DNA from: Cryptomeria japonica
Lineage: Eukaryota; Streptophyta; Pinopsida; Cupressales; Cupressaceae
Length of the DNA stretch: 64,000 nt
NCBI RefSeq assembly: GCF_030272615.1
Contig: NC_081415.1
Span: 627,727,240-627,791,239 of the forward strand
Direction: 5' to 3'
A program made the translations under genes and the position numbers. Of the stretch, positions 33,540 to 46,400 are shown in pieces (position 1 is the stretch's first letter; each line of letters starts with the position of its first letter). A model generated the notes under the pieces. That model was given only the letters and a program-made list of their open reading frames with translations, was not told where the DNA came from and made no database searches.

Positions 33540-35530
33540 TGTTCAGTAATGAATTCTTTTCTAGTTAATGTTTGGTTTGATAAAGAATGTGAAATTGCTA
33601 TGAGAAAGTTAAAAGAACCAATCAATAATATTAAGTTGTATATGTAGATTTTGAGAAATAAAAAAAATGATTTTATGAACTCAAGATGTGAAGAACTAAT
33701 TTACCATGGAAAGGATAAACCCAAGTTATTTTGGAAGGAACACTAGCCCAGAAAGAAGGAAATCAAAAATAATATTATAGCTACTCAATTGTTTGATTAT
33801 GCAAGACAACTTTATGAGCAGAAATTAGAGTTTATCCCTAGGCCTTTGATCAACACCACAACAAAGCTTCTAACCATACAAGAAATGAAGATGGGTATTA
33901 AGAAGTTGGGAGGGTCAGAAAAGTTGACTTGGTTGAACTTCAAGTAGACTATCCAAAATAGGGGGTGATATTTCTTGCACTACACATTATGAAAATATTC
34001 AACATCATTTAGCAAGGGTTCCCTAAAGAGTGGATAACTAGTGTTGATACCTCTTTTAAAAAATGGTGACATCACTAATCCTTCCAACTATAAAACCATA
34101 ATGATAAACTTATTGTTTGCAAAGTATTTAGTAGTATGATGGAAAATTGAGTTAGCATGCAAAAGGGAAAGCATGTTTTAGGCCTAAGCACTTTATAGTA
34201 GACCATGTTTCACTTTGAGGCACTTAATTGAAAAAGCTTGGGAGAAAAGGGAAGAAATCTTTTGTTGTTTTGTTGACTTCAAAAAGGCTTTTGAGATGGT
34301 CCCTAGGGATAAACTGAGGCATAGAATGGAGGAACTTGGGATTCTTTGGCATCTTAGAGTAGTTGTCCATAGGCTTCATGAATAGGTTAAAGTTAAAATT
34401 AGAACTTTAGTAAGCATTTCAAAAAGTTTTGGGAGCGACATTGGAGCCAAGCAAGGGTGTCCCTTATCCCATACTATTTAAATTGGTCTTTATATTGGTA
34501 ATCTTGAGGAATGGTCAAATTCACAAGGTGGAGATGGGGTGTTGTTTAGTGGAGTTTGTGATAAGGCTTCTTCTCTATGTTGATGACCTTACTTTGATTG
34601 CAAATTTGGTTAAGGGATTGCAAGATCACATATATGCCCTTGAATGTTTTTGTAGTTTAGTGGGGATGCAAGTTAATATCAACAAGCCCAATGTCATGAT
34701 TTTCTTTAATAGAAGAAAGAAAAGCCAACATAAGTTCCACTTTGAAGGCAATATTCTTGAAGAAGTTATGAAACACAAATATCTTGGGATTGACTTCAAT
34801 GGGCTGAATTGGGAGGGTTGCAGAAAAAGTGAAACTTTGGGAGGATGGAAAGTGAACTATATGCTCTTCAAAATATATATTTGGAAAGAATTAAAGCAAT
34901 CTATTATGTGTCTCATAAGATATTTAGAAAGAATTGAACAAATGGAAGTAGGTAGATGGCCTAAAGTTGTTTTCAATGACAACTTGAACAAAATAAAGAA
35001 GACTTGGATGAGACAAAACAATAGATGGACGAGTAAATGACATATCTATTTAAATGCTTGCCCCATAAACAACAAAGAGATGAAGGCTTTTGTTATGGAT
35101 AAATTTATTAAGCATACTTGTAGAGTGAAGTGCTAGGAAGGAAAAAAAATAAATTATATTGAGGAGTTCAATTATGATCTTTTTCAAAAGCGTACATAAA
35201 GACTTGTATTCAATGGAGAGCCAAAATTCTTATTGCTCAATTAAGAACCAACTCTTATGATCTTTTTCAAAAGTGTACATAAAGGCTTGTATTCCATGGA
35301 GAGACAAAATTCTTATAGCTCAATTAAGAACTAACTCTCATCAACTCTGATGTGAAACAGGGTAGTGAAGAAGGCCAAAAGAAGCTTGGGAAGAAAGGGT
35401 GTGTATATTTTGTCAAGCTTAGGAAGAAAGGGTGTGTATTTTTTGTACTTCTAGATAATAGAATATGAAAAGACACTTCATTTTAGAATGCCATGAGTAT
35501 AGAGATATCAAAGCAATTATGTTAATATCT
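33540..35530 (+). mobile_element. Decayed LINE fragment (RT region), + strand
   Basis: Coding remnants on the + strand start with WFDKECEIAMRKLKEP at about 33,568. They continue with the RT block FCCFVDFKKAFEMVPRDKLR at about 34,260, and with GCPLS and YVDDLTLIA at about 34,455-34,600 inside a 203-codon open piece (34,429-35,040). The order and text fit a non-LTR RT of a family different from the LINE at 23-29 kb. The 3' part has IPWR.KILIAQLRTN and a weak zinc-binding end. Many stops and frame changes make it non-functional. Confidence 0.85.
35173..35338 (+). repeat. 83-bp tandem duplication in the LINE fragment
   Basis: The unit starting TATGATCTTTTTCAAAAG is present at 35,173-35,255 and 35,256-35,338 with several mismatches. 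A second small duplication (CTTGGGAAGAAAGGGTGTGTAT / CTTAGGAAGAAAGG...) lies at about 35,389-35,445. Confidence 0.8.
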
Positions 35531-35679
35531 TCACAAGCTGATTTTTGATATAAACTTTTCAAGTTTACAGAAGTCATCATCGTCTTGTATAAAAAAAACT
35601 GAATTGCAAATATAAGATGACAAGACTGGAGGCTATTTAATATTAAAAACAAATATAAGATGGCAAGGCTGACTGTAAA

Positions 35680-36010
35680 ATGATAGGGGATTTAATGTTA
35701 AGCCTCATGGACGTAAAAGATTTTTTTCTTCTACAGTCTCCTGGAAATCCTTGTGAAATGAACACAAGCTACGAAAGGGGAGCAGCAATGGGAGGCCACG
35801 ATCCAAAATGGGCAGCTGCACTAGACGATTCAGCGCTAAGAAGTCGACGCTTTAAGGGATTTAAAACGATTTGCATAGAAATTCGTGTGATTTGCTGGAC
35901 ACTGGTTGACACTATTCGATTAACGTTGGAGAACGCGAGGAGAGAACTGCAGGGAAATGGGCGCGATTTGGAAAAAAAATGGGCATGATTTTCACAGTTA
36001 GCACTAGGGT
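35680..36010 (+). other. GC-richer island with a 102-codon open frame, unrecognised
   Basis: The frame 35,680-35,988 encodes a basic peptide (SALRSRRFKGFK, RLTLENARRELQGNGRDLEKK). I recognise no family. The island stands out from the AT-rich surroundings by base composition. It may be a remnant of an inserted gene or repeat; there is no evidence that it is expressed. Confidence 0.25.
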
Positions 36011-36312
36011 ACACTGCCCTTTCAGGCTACAACTGTTCAATTTCTAGTTTATACAAGAAATATAAAATATTATTCTATTACAATTAGGATTCTGTACAAT
36101 GATGGCAGAATATATCCTTTATTTTGTGGTGCCAACTATCTTGTTTCCAAGACTTAAAAAGACTAACTTGCTGATTTAAGAATGACCAAATTTTTGAGAA
36201 GTCAGCAATTGTTTTCTTTTGTTGAATTTACTACATCTTATAGCTTTTAGTGCCTGATGGAGGTCGTTGTTTGTTAGATACAAGTGCTGTTGCTTATAAC
36301 TAGATACTCTCT

Positions 36313-38216
36313 GATTTGGATGAGGTTGGAGTCTTGGTTTATGACTTGGTTGTAATCGTTTTTGTATCTTCCCAGACAATCAGCAGTATTAGTCAACTGT
36401 TGATTATTGTTCTATTCTCTCGTAGTTTGAAATTCTTTCAAATTCAGCATGTTAGAAAGAGAAGGTGCCCATCGGCAATTTTTCATTCATTAGACTTGTC
36501 TGCTGTTTACGGCTGTCGGTGCTTGTAATTTTGATATAGTGTTTTTGTACTTATTGTGTTTATGCTGAAAGCTACTCTGTAGTTGCTTTGTAATGAGTTT
36601 CAATTTTGTTTTACTAGTTGGTTGCACCCATTCTTTTCATCTTTCAACATAATTGTTAATATTAGCTTATTGCATAAAAACTGGAGATTTGGGGTATGTG
36701 TATTGGTATGTGGACAGGTTTAACATTCAAATTAACGTATATAAGTAAATGAATAATGTTATAGCCATATTATATTTTCATATAATCACCAAATGATGTG
36801 TGTATGGGTACGAGTATGCAGTCCTACTCCCTAAACGTATTTGAATTTCCTTTTAACTATTGTTTTTTATTATTATTTATTTTCTTATGGTCAAATATTT
36901 TTCTCCTCAAACTGTCGAGAAAGGGAGGTGTTCACCTACATTGCTTCTGTTAATTGGCATGATTTTCTTTATCTGAATGCAGATGCTGCTGGAGGTAATA
37001 GTTTTGATTGCCTTTTTTATTTGTCATTTGTATGCTGATAAGTCTATGTAGTTGTTGACTGATTTTGATGAGTATGAGTTTTGGTGTATGATATGATTGT
37101 ATCTATATTTTATTTTTCATAACAATTGTTATTACGTCGATGATAAGTATTCTACAATGACAGCAGGGTATATAGGAGGTCAGCACAATTCGTGTAAGAA
37201 AAACATAAAGCAGACAATATGAACATGATTTCATTTAAATTATTCAATTTCATGTAGATTTGATTTTTTTTTATTTCCACCATTTAAGCATGTTTCCATT
37301 TTAAAGAATTTATTATTTCATATTGAATTGATTTGATTTTAATGACTAGAACTTTCTATTTTTGTTGTCTTTTAGCTGCTAACGTGATTTTCTTGAATGC
37401 AACTTTCTATATTTTTTTAAGGAAAAGATATTTGTTGGTGTATTCTATATAGATTAATTTTAAGATATATATACTAGTTAGTATTTTACTATTGCTTTTA
37501 TTTTCTTTCTTGTGGTAGCTTTTTTCTTTTTTAATACTTATGAAAAAAGTAAGATACAGACATCATGAAATTCTTTGTTCATTTTAGAATCTATATGCTT
37601 CCTAAAGCCGTCAGCTGGATCTCATAATTTTGAGATAGGGTGTCAGCTATTTCATGGGTATTCTAATAAGAATAATTTAGTTGTTTTTGGATTTAGATGA
37701 GCTTGAATCTAAGTCTATGACCTGATTGTATTAATTATTTTTACCTTCTAAAGTAGTTTCTTGTATTAGATAACTATTGCATTATTATTTTTTCTTTTTA
37801 TAGATTTGTTGATCTTTACTTTATGTTGCAAAGGCAAGAACCAATACCAGAGGGCGTAGAATTCTGACCAAAATAAAAGTCATCCCCAGCTCAAGGAAGA
37901 ACAACCAAAAGAGAAGCCACGATAACCATTATGTTCACTGCATGAGTTCTTACTTATGCATGCTGAAGAAGGCTGCAAAAGAATGCCTTAATTGGCCTTT
38001 TATCTTCAAGATGTTATTATTCTATTTTCTTATAGCTGTCTCGAGCTCATACTTCTGATATGGGATCTATGTTATTGCATGTCTATGATGATAAGGATAT
38101 GTATTTGTTTTTGCGTTTATATGAGCTTGAATTTTTGCCGATGACTTGATAGTTGATTTTACTAATCGGTTTATTTCTAAAGCAATTGTCAGTATTAGAT
38201 AACTATTGTTATTGTT
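36313..38216 (+). repeat. Four diverged copies of an intronic repeat
   Basis: Copies lie at about 36,313-36,410, 37,050-37,135, 37,681-37,785 and 38,101-38,216. They share GAT(G)AGCTTGAAT, (C)TATGACTTGATTGTA and, in three of them, CAGTATTAGATAACTATTG. I could not match them to a known element. Confidence 0.65.
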
Positions 38217-39730
38217 TTATTTCCTGTGGTGCGAGTCGTTTTTAACTCCCATTGCTTAAAAGGGAAGTCACTGGACTAGTGATTCCCAGTTCTGTGAGTT
38301 GATCTGCAACTTTGTCCTTTTTTATCTTGTCTACTACTTCACAGCTCTCAGTGGCTGCTGAAGTTCACAATTTTGATGAATTGTTTTTGGTAATTTTCAG
38401 GTAATTGGTAATATGTATTATGTGGCTGCTTTCAGACCAATTTGATTTGTGTTTAATCATTGACTGTGCTTTACATGTCAGCAGCAGTTTTTCCATAAAA
38501 CCAGTTACTGTGAAATTATTTTTATGCTTACCGCTTTGTTGGGGTAGGATTTTTTAGCAGCTCCTATTTGTTAGGAAGCGAAACTCTTAGTGATTCCTTT
38601 TTAATCTTGAAGCTAATTAGCAACTGGTTTGTTTCTCGGATCTAGGTTTTTGCTTAGAGTATTCAGTTGCTGGCAGAGCTTGTAATTTCGATAAAAGTGT
38701 CTTTGGTGCTTATCATGTGTATATCTATACATCTCTACAGCTTTTGTACAATTTTGGGTAAATTTGAAATTTTCGTCAATCATAAACCATGCCAAAGAAT
38801 TGTATACTTTAATGCGGTGGGTTTCAGATATTTGTGGCTCTTATTGGGAAGAAAGGAAGCCACGCTGTGTTCTTATGATGCTTATTTATTCTTCATCCAA
38901 ATTGTCATTATTGAGATATAAGGTGACTAGTCAGAAATCTTGGAAAATTTAGTTTTAGATGTTGGCTTACAAGCTTGTGAAATGGGCCTTTGTTTGGCTT
39001 AGGCTCTGAAATGCATAAGGTTGGGAAGGGATATATTTGAGTATTTGTTTTTCCTTTATTTTATTTAAGGTCCTGTTTGACAGTTCTGCCTTCTAGCTAG
39101 AGGGAAAACACTTCATATGGCAGCAATTCCAATGAAGTGCTACCATATGAAGTGGTTGGTGGCAATTCTTTGCTATGTTTTTCTGTACACATTTACTCAT
39201 GAAGAAACTGTGATTGATGGTGTGTCTATGTCTTTCATTGCTTTTGGTGTATGCTTTAATTATCATGATGTTTCATTTACATTTAATTAACTTCACATAT
39301 TCATCCTTCTGCATTTATGTTTGTGTATGTATTTTCTGGGAAGGACTACTTAAGTTTGTTTCCAGGATAACATTCTTAGGCAATCTTATCCATAAGATTC
39401 ATACATTTTGATAGACTGAACAACCTGATCTTCAAACTGCATTTGTATTGTCTTTTGGACACATTTTTTTGCAATCCTGCATAGAGAAATCTGTGAGACA
39501 ATGTGCCAGGACTCAGTATCTATCAAATTGATTACTATGATGTAGAAAAGATCTAATTAAATCCTTTACTCAGATGTTTCCTTGAATGTAGACAAGGTTT
39601 AATTAACTGTTTTAGTCAGATGTTTCTTTGAATGAAGCCCTAGCTGTAAAACTATGGTAGCTACTTGGTGTCCGATCTCTGAATTTACCTGTTATAGATT
39701 AAAATTTGAGGATATTGAGTTCTTGAACAG

Positions 39731-40426
39731 ATCAGATAAAAATGGCGAGGAATCCGAGGTTTGAAAGATCCTCTATTAGCCCAGATGGATCAAATTTTCC
39801 CAGGAGGGGTACATCATTACATGTAGAAAATTTGCCTCTGTCACAGGTTCTGCTTTTGGATAAACTGTCAATTGGAGATCATACATATCGTCATCCAGAA
39901 CTAAAACCGGTGACCAATGCTGTAGTAGGAACTGTAGCAGAAGATCCATTATTGGGTCCAGTGCAGGCTAAACCTCTTTCTTCTCTTGGAGTAGAAGAGC
40001 TGAAGCGAGTAAGGAGTTGTGTCACTGAAAATTCTCTCAAGGCGAGGTAATAAACCTTCCAAAGACAACTATTACATCATGGTTGATTATAGCAAGGGTT
40101 TTTCTTAAAATTTGTAGTGATTTGCATGGGTTGTATTTAAAGCATTTCAAGCAGAATGTATAAATGATTATTGCATTTTTTTCAATCCTAGATGCTATGC
40201 TTTATGTTAAGTATGGTTTGGATATCAATTCCATTAGTCTGCATTTTGTTTATCATAGTTAAATGTGAAGCCTCTGTGGTGCAGAGAGCGCATAAATTTT
40301 TTGAATGAAGCTATATACAAATTAGATAGATATCATAGGCCAGTGTTGCCGAGAAAGAGGTCTCAAATAGAACTACCAGCACCTGTGCCAAATAAACAAG
40401 TTCACACCTCCATGAAGAATATGCAG
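39731..40426 (+). CDS. ADA3: ADA3-like gene, exons 1-2 (conserved N-terminal region)
   Basis: The acceptor at 39,730 gives eleven untranslated bases before ATG. The first exon ends AAGGCGAG/GTAATA and the second starts AGAGCGC, restoring Arg across the junction. This region has the short conserved blocks SIGDHTY, AEDPLLGP and GVEELKRVR, and a helix (RERINFLNEAIYKLDRY). In the family it lies ahead of a long variable middle. An in-frame stop two codons after the exon 1 end confirms that the splice is needed. Confidence 0.85.
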
Positions 40427-43400
40427 GTTTGTATCAGAAATTTCTCTCCAGAAGTATAATTTTTAATCTTTGCATTTTTCTGTTTCACTGCATTTTCTAT
40501 TTTTATTGCTTTTTTCTCATTCAACTCTTGCTAGTTTTACTTTATCTGTTGATTGTAGGAGGCCAAGTATTTGGTAAGGTTGAGAAAATTCAGTAAACAA
40601 CTGTTTTGATTGACATGCTTTTCAAATTTTTAAATTTCTTTATGCTGTAGACATCGTATAGTTTTTAGTGTTTTTGACAAGTACTGCTGCTTGCGAGTTT
40701 TAAAAAGAGAACGAGAGATGGGTGTTTATAAAATATCTAGTGTTTATAAATTGCTTCCTTTTTATTTTTTATTTTAATCAAAAGTTATTTAAAGTGCTTA
40801 CTAGTTTGCTATACTTGAATCTCACATTATCTCAAAGAACTTGTTATAATTCAGGATTATTCTAGTAAAGACAATATGCAAATTCTGATCTTTTGATTGA
40901 TGCTCCATGAATGTTCTCAGGTGGAAGAGCGCCCCTACAATATGCCTAGATCATCTGTAATGACAGATAGGGAAAGAGATATATTGAGGTCTGCAAAAGA
41001 TGCAAGTCAGTTAAAACACGAGGATCAGACCTTAACAGTTGGAAGTGAAAGCAGGAAAAAGGCAAAAATGACAGGAAGATATTCTGGAACGAAGTTATAT
41101 GTTTCTGTCAAGGTAGTAGCAAATAGAATGTTGGATGGAGATAGTGATTATAAACAGGGTATACAGCAAAGGTCCAGCACTGATAGCCACTCGAGGCCAA
41201 GTGAAAGCAATGGCTTCAGGTAGGACTTGTGATTGACTATTTTAATCTCTATTATTCAGGATGCTTGTTTATTTGTTCTAAAATGTTTACATTAAATGTT
41301 AATGGGTTAACATAACAGCGTCACAAATATTGATGTTGTCAGAGCTTTAAATTTTGAGTATTGAGTTTATGGGAAAGATAATGAAAGAAGACTTTTTGTA
41401 GGATCTATAGATCTTGTGCTCAGAAGTTTGAGGCTATGAGTTGAACAGCCTCTGTAGTACAAAAGTTGTTTTACAGTTTTATTAATTTAGTCATTCTCAG
41501 TCATTACATTCAGAAGCTCTTAGATAATGCACTTTAATGGTTTTCACTACTTTTAATAATTTTCTGAAATAAAGAAATAAAGAAATAAAGAAAGATTCTT
41601 TATAGCAATATGGGTCTACAGATGGCTTATAGCAATATGGGTCTACAGATGGCTTATAGCAATATAAGACTAACCTAAGGCACCTAAGTGTGCTACAAAT
41701 GAGGCATATATACCTTACCCGCTATAGGATTTGAACTTGTGACCTCTCTTTCAAGAGCACAAATTCACCATTAGGCCAACTCAGGCTGAAGATTATTAAA
41801 GTAACTGATTGTGTTTTATTTTGAATTCTGTGTACTGCAAAACTTTGGTCATGCATTGGACGATAATGTACATCCTTATTATGGATGCTTACTGCTCCTG
41901 GACACATTACAAGAGTATATCGATTACTTCATATAAAATCTAAAGGATTGCAGAAAAGCATTGTATTTTGGAAATTAAGAAACAGCAAACATAATTATTA
42001 CAGAAAATATTTATTTCATTGATAAAAGAATGGAGACAATTATCTTGTGGGATAAAAAGTATACATATGCAATTGCTAGCAAATGGTAGGGGAATGACAA
42101 ATGCTATTGAACGACGTGGAAATATTAGGAAAATTATACGTTAAGGCATTTTTTTTGAGAAGGTAAATTTTGATGAAGTGGGAAACAGATTTTAGATAAG
42201 TCAAGAAGTCACTAGTGCATCAACCCATAACTAATGTTTTTGCTTAAATTATAACATGGTTTGGTTAACATTTTCAATTTTCACTATTGGCACTTTTTGT
42301 TTATGTCATTGATAGAGATTAAAGGGAAACCAAGCTAATGATGTTTTAAGTATAAACACGGAAATGAGTTTTTGGAATGGTGCAGTGCTTTTAAAGTTTC
42401 ATAAGAAAAACAGTTCAAGGCTTACCGTATTATATCTACTTAGGTCACAAGGAGAAAACAAGTGGTTTTATCTTGCTCCCAATCCCATAATCATATTTGG
42501 CTGTTATCTAACTTGTTTGGTTTCTGTACAACTTGTATCAAATGCATAGGAACCTTTGCTTTGTGGAGGAGTTTTTACCACTCCCATTCCTAAGATTGTG
42601 TAACTGCTATGCATCTGATATTGATTCAGAGATTGTTTGTATGAAATTAAAATTCACAGTGAGGTTGCATTTCAAATGATTGCTGGTAAGTTAGATACAT
42701 ACGTTTTGCATAACACTATATTTCATTGGAATGGGTATAAAAGATATAGGAATTTCCAGTCTTTGTTAATAACTTAACAAAAAGACGAATGCTTGTATCA
42801 TCGTGAATTCAAAAATATCAATGTTGAAAGTTACTGAATCTGGTGATTTTAATGCAGGGTGTGGAAATATGATTATCAACTTAACCAGTTCTCTTGTCAG
42901 TGCCCATAATTCTTTTTAAACTTTGAGCTTATCTTGTTAATGTCTTAGTATTCAATATCTTTATGTTATTTTATTTTTAGGTCAAATGTCTGCAACAAAA
43001 ATCATGCAGCAAGCTCCACAGAAGGAAAGGGTTCTCGTGCATATGTGAAGTCAGCTCCGAATGTTTCACACAACTCCCCAACATTTGATAGCCAGGAACA
43101 GACTTCAAATCCAAATAGAGGTCAGATCACTGGTGGTGCAAAAAATTACAAGCGTCCATTTTCATTAGGATCTTCATCAACTCATGTCACCCAGTGGTCT
43201 GAGCAAAAGCCACCAAGACATCAACATACAAAAAGAACAAATTTGGTGGAGGGGTCTTCAATTTCCAAGTCTGTTGCTAAACGCGACTCTACTGAAAGCA
43301 GCGGCCAAGGTATTCTAAGATGCTCTTTCAACAATAGTGCTTTCCAACAGAGCAGATTAAAGACTGAAAATATCTCTTCTTTAGCTGCTTTATCTGAAAG

Positions 43401-46400
43401 TGAGGAATTGGGAGCTGCTGACAAGTGCAAGAACAAGATCAAGAAACAAGGAGATGCAGATGAAAAAATTGCACCTGTTTGTGAAAAGGTTGGATCATTG
43501 GTTTTGCCTCTAATCAAGGAAAAAACTGTCACCAAAAAAGAAAGTGGAGATGGTGTCCAGAGGCCAAGAAGGAGTGGGAGGGATGGCACTCCTCTTAGAA
43601 TGAATCCTCCTCTAAGTGGGAAACTTGAAAATGCTGCAACAACAAAGCAACTAAGAAGCACAACGTTTGGTACTGATAAAGTAGCAAGGTGAGTAGCTTT
43701 ATATTTAGAGCATTCTAGTTTTGCATGATTATAAATACTAAAGAATCATTGAAAAGAATTGGCTATTATATATGCATGAGTGAAAGTAGCCTGTCGGTTT
43801 ATTCAGTAAGACAGATCGATCGCCAACAAAGAAAACTTCATTGGATCGAAAGCCAGTTACACAGCTGAGGTGTCCAATGAACAGTGGACTGTCAGTTTTT
43901 ACAGGCATGCTGTTGTTATTTTTTGAAAATTGAGTATTTTCTTTCTATGAAAATTGATAATCATTGTTCTATAATGTCATATGATGTTAATGTTTGGCCG
44001 GCAATCTTTGTAGGGGATTTGGATGATAGTGAAGAACTCCTGGCAGCTGTAAATGCTTCAAAAATTGCAAGTGGTATGATTTCAACTCTTACTGGATTAA
44101 GAATCAGCAAATTGGCAATAATTCAGAATATGGATACATAGTCAGGCCTGAAGTTGAAAATGCTAATTGCTATGATTCATCATTTTGCTAAATTTCACTT
44201 TTTCCCAGAGAAAAATAAAAGTTGGACATGATGATCCTATTTCAATTTTTAATTTTCTGTAATAGAATTAGTTTGATTAAAATTTTTGAGGAAGTTTCAC
44301 CTAATTTCTGTAAGATTTTCTATGAGGTAAAGAGTCTTATACGTTTGCCAAGGTTTCTGAAAATTATCTCTGCTACGTAGAATAATTCTGTTCAGAGTTT
44401 GGTAGCTTGACCTAGAAGCACTTGTGGCAGATGTTGCATGCTCAGGACCCTTTTGGAAGCAAATGGGACCATTTTTTGCACCTCTCACTCGAGACGACCT
44501 AGATTTTCTCAAGCACTTGGTAACAGCTTTACCATGCATGACTGCCGCCAACAACCATATTCAAAGGATTCCATTCTGAAAAATTATGTAATTGTATCAT
44601 TTTCTTCAACTGGATTCTTGTTTAGCTTATGTCCTTTATACATATGGGTTGGTAGATGCAGGTTGAAGAGGTAGAGGATGATGATGCAATTCTGATAAGT
44701 CCTCCTGCCAGTAATCAAACTGGAGAGGTGCGAGAGTACTTTCATTCATCAATCATAGGTTTATTATACATGAGATTCTGAGTTTGGCATACTTTTAAGA
44801 GTCTCCAAAATGACTCATTTACTGTATTAAATATTATTTAATAAGCTTCAAGGGCTCATGCTAAATGTTGTTTATAACTATAGAGGTTTTGCGGGTTTGC
44901 AATTGCCTTTGATTTTTTAGTATTGATTTTCTTGTAAGGAATTTTTTTTCTCTTATCAAATTTTGTTATCACCATCTTTTGATAAATAGTTCCTCTCTTG
45001 CCAGGCGGATCTTGTCTGTAGTATGCTGCCAGCAAACTCAAGTCCAAATATGTGTGTGGATAATGAGTCCCTGAACCCTTTTATCAATTTGAATGCTAAA
45101 GAGGACATCGAGAGACCTGGAAAATTTAGATGTTTTGACAGGATGCTTCCACTTTCTCAAAGATTGCTTTCAGCTTTAATTGTTGAAGAAGATTGTGAGG
45201 AAACACACAGAAAATTGTATGATGGACCACAAGATGACTGTCTTCATCGCACAAGTGAGGATTGTCCTCATGGTAATTGTACTCAGATTGAAAGCGATAC
45301 TGAAAATGCAGGTAAAGTGAAATTGAAGATAGAGCAAGAAGTTGAGTTGAAAAATTGGAAGCATCACAAGTTGGATTATTGTAATTACAACAGTCATTTT
45401 GTTAATGGGCATCAGAATCATATGGCAGAAAATATTTGTAGTGCTGATTTGAGGCAAGATGATATAGTAGTGCACTCAGAGATTTTCGGTTTTGTTACAG
45501 AGTATAGAGGCTTGGATGAACGACATGCACATAGAGGGCAAACTTTTGGATTAATTTCAAGCATTGCTGCATATGACATCCAATCCCAAGAAATGGACCT
45601 GGACCAACGAATTTTATTGGAACTCCAAAGCATCGGACTATTTCCAGAATCAGTGGTATTTTTCCAATTTAATGTTATCTCTATCATCATGCAATGTGCA
45701 TCAAAGTTTTTGTATTATTTTATACTTTAAAATTATTTGCCTTAAGGTTTTTAGTTTCCATGACAATTTTTTTATAATACACTTCAATTTCCCTTTTTCA
45801 GCCAGATCTAGCACACAGGGAAGATGAGGAAATAAAAATGGAGATTTGTAAGCTTAAGGATGAGCTCCAGCAACAGGTAATTTCCATCAAAATCACTTGC
45901 TGTATATATTATTGTAGTTGGCGAAAGTCAGAACAAGTATCTTACCATGCTTTGTTGCCACTCTAGGTATCAAAAAACAAACGTCATCTTCACAAATTGG
46001 AAAAGGCTGTCTTCAAAAGACAAAAAGTTGAAGAAAGGTACATTGATTTAAAATCTTGTTTGCTAGCAACATATGTTCATTCAAAAAGGTGGTTATTGAA
46101 TATTCATGGTGTTCTACACCTCATCAGTTCAATTTTTGTTTGGCTAAGCAGTAGTCTGCAATAATAGATAGTGAGGCTGTCATTTGGTGTGAAAATATGC
46201 TTTGTACTGCCTCTAGTTTCTGTATTTTTTAACACAGCATTGAATGAAATTTGTGGTGCACCTTAACCATAATGAACTTTTTTGGTTGGTTTCTACTTTT
46301 TCTAGAGTGCCTAATATTTTCTGTTTTGTTGATGATGTATTTTAGAGAGCGAGAGGTTCTTGCCATGAACAAGCTAGTGGAATCAGCATATAATAGGCAC

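Larger units (their letters stand above)
31541..39730 (+). other. Presumed 8.2 kb leader intron
   Basis: There is no coding exon with plant-gene character before 39,731. Contents: AT-rich DNA (31.6-33.5 kb), a LINE fragment (33.54-35.53 kb), a GC-richer island (35.7-36.0 kb), a dispersed degenerate repeat (36.3-38.2 kb) and ordinary T-rich intron sequence. The acceptor TTGAACAG at 39,730 leads into the exon with the start codon. Confidence 0.5.

Noticed and set aside
34429..35040. 203-codon ORF as a functional reverse transcriptase
   Set aside because: Domains before and after it are broken by many stops and shifts. It is a chance open piece of a dead LINE.
43221..43661. 146-codon ORF on the minus strand
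   Set aside because: It lies fully opposite exon 4 of the ADA3-like gene, whose frame is supported by splice sites and family text.
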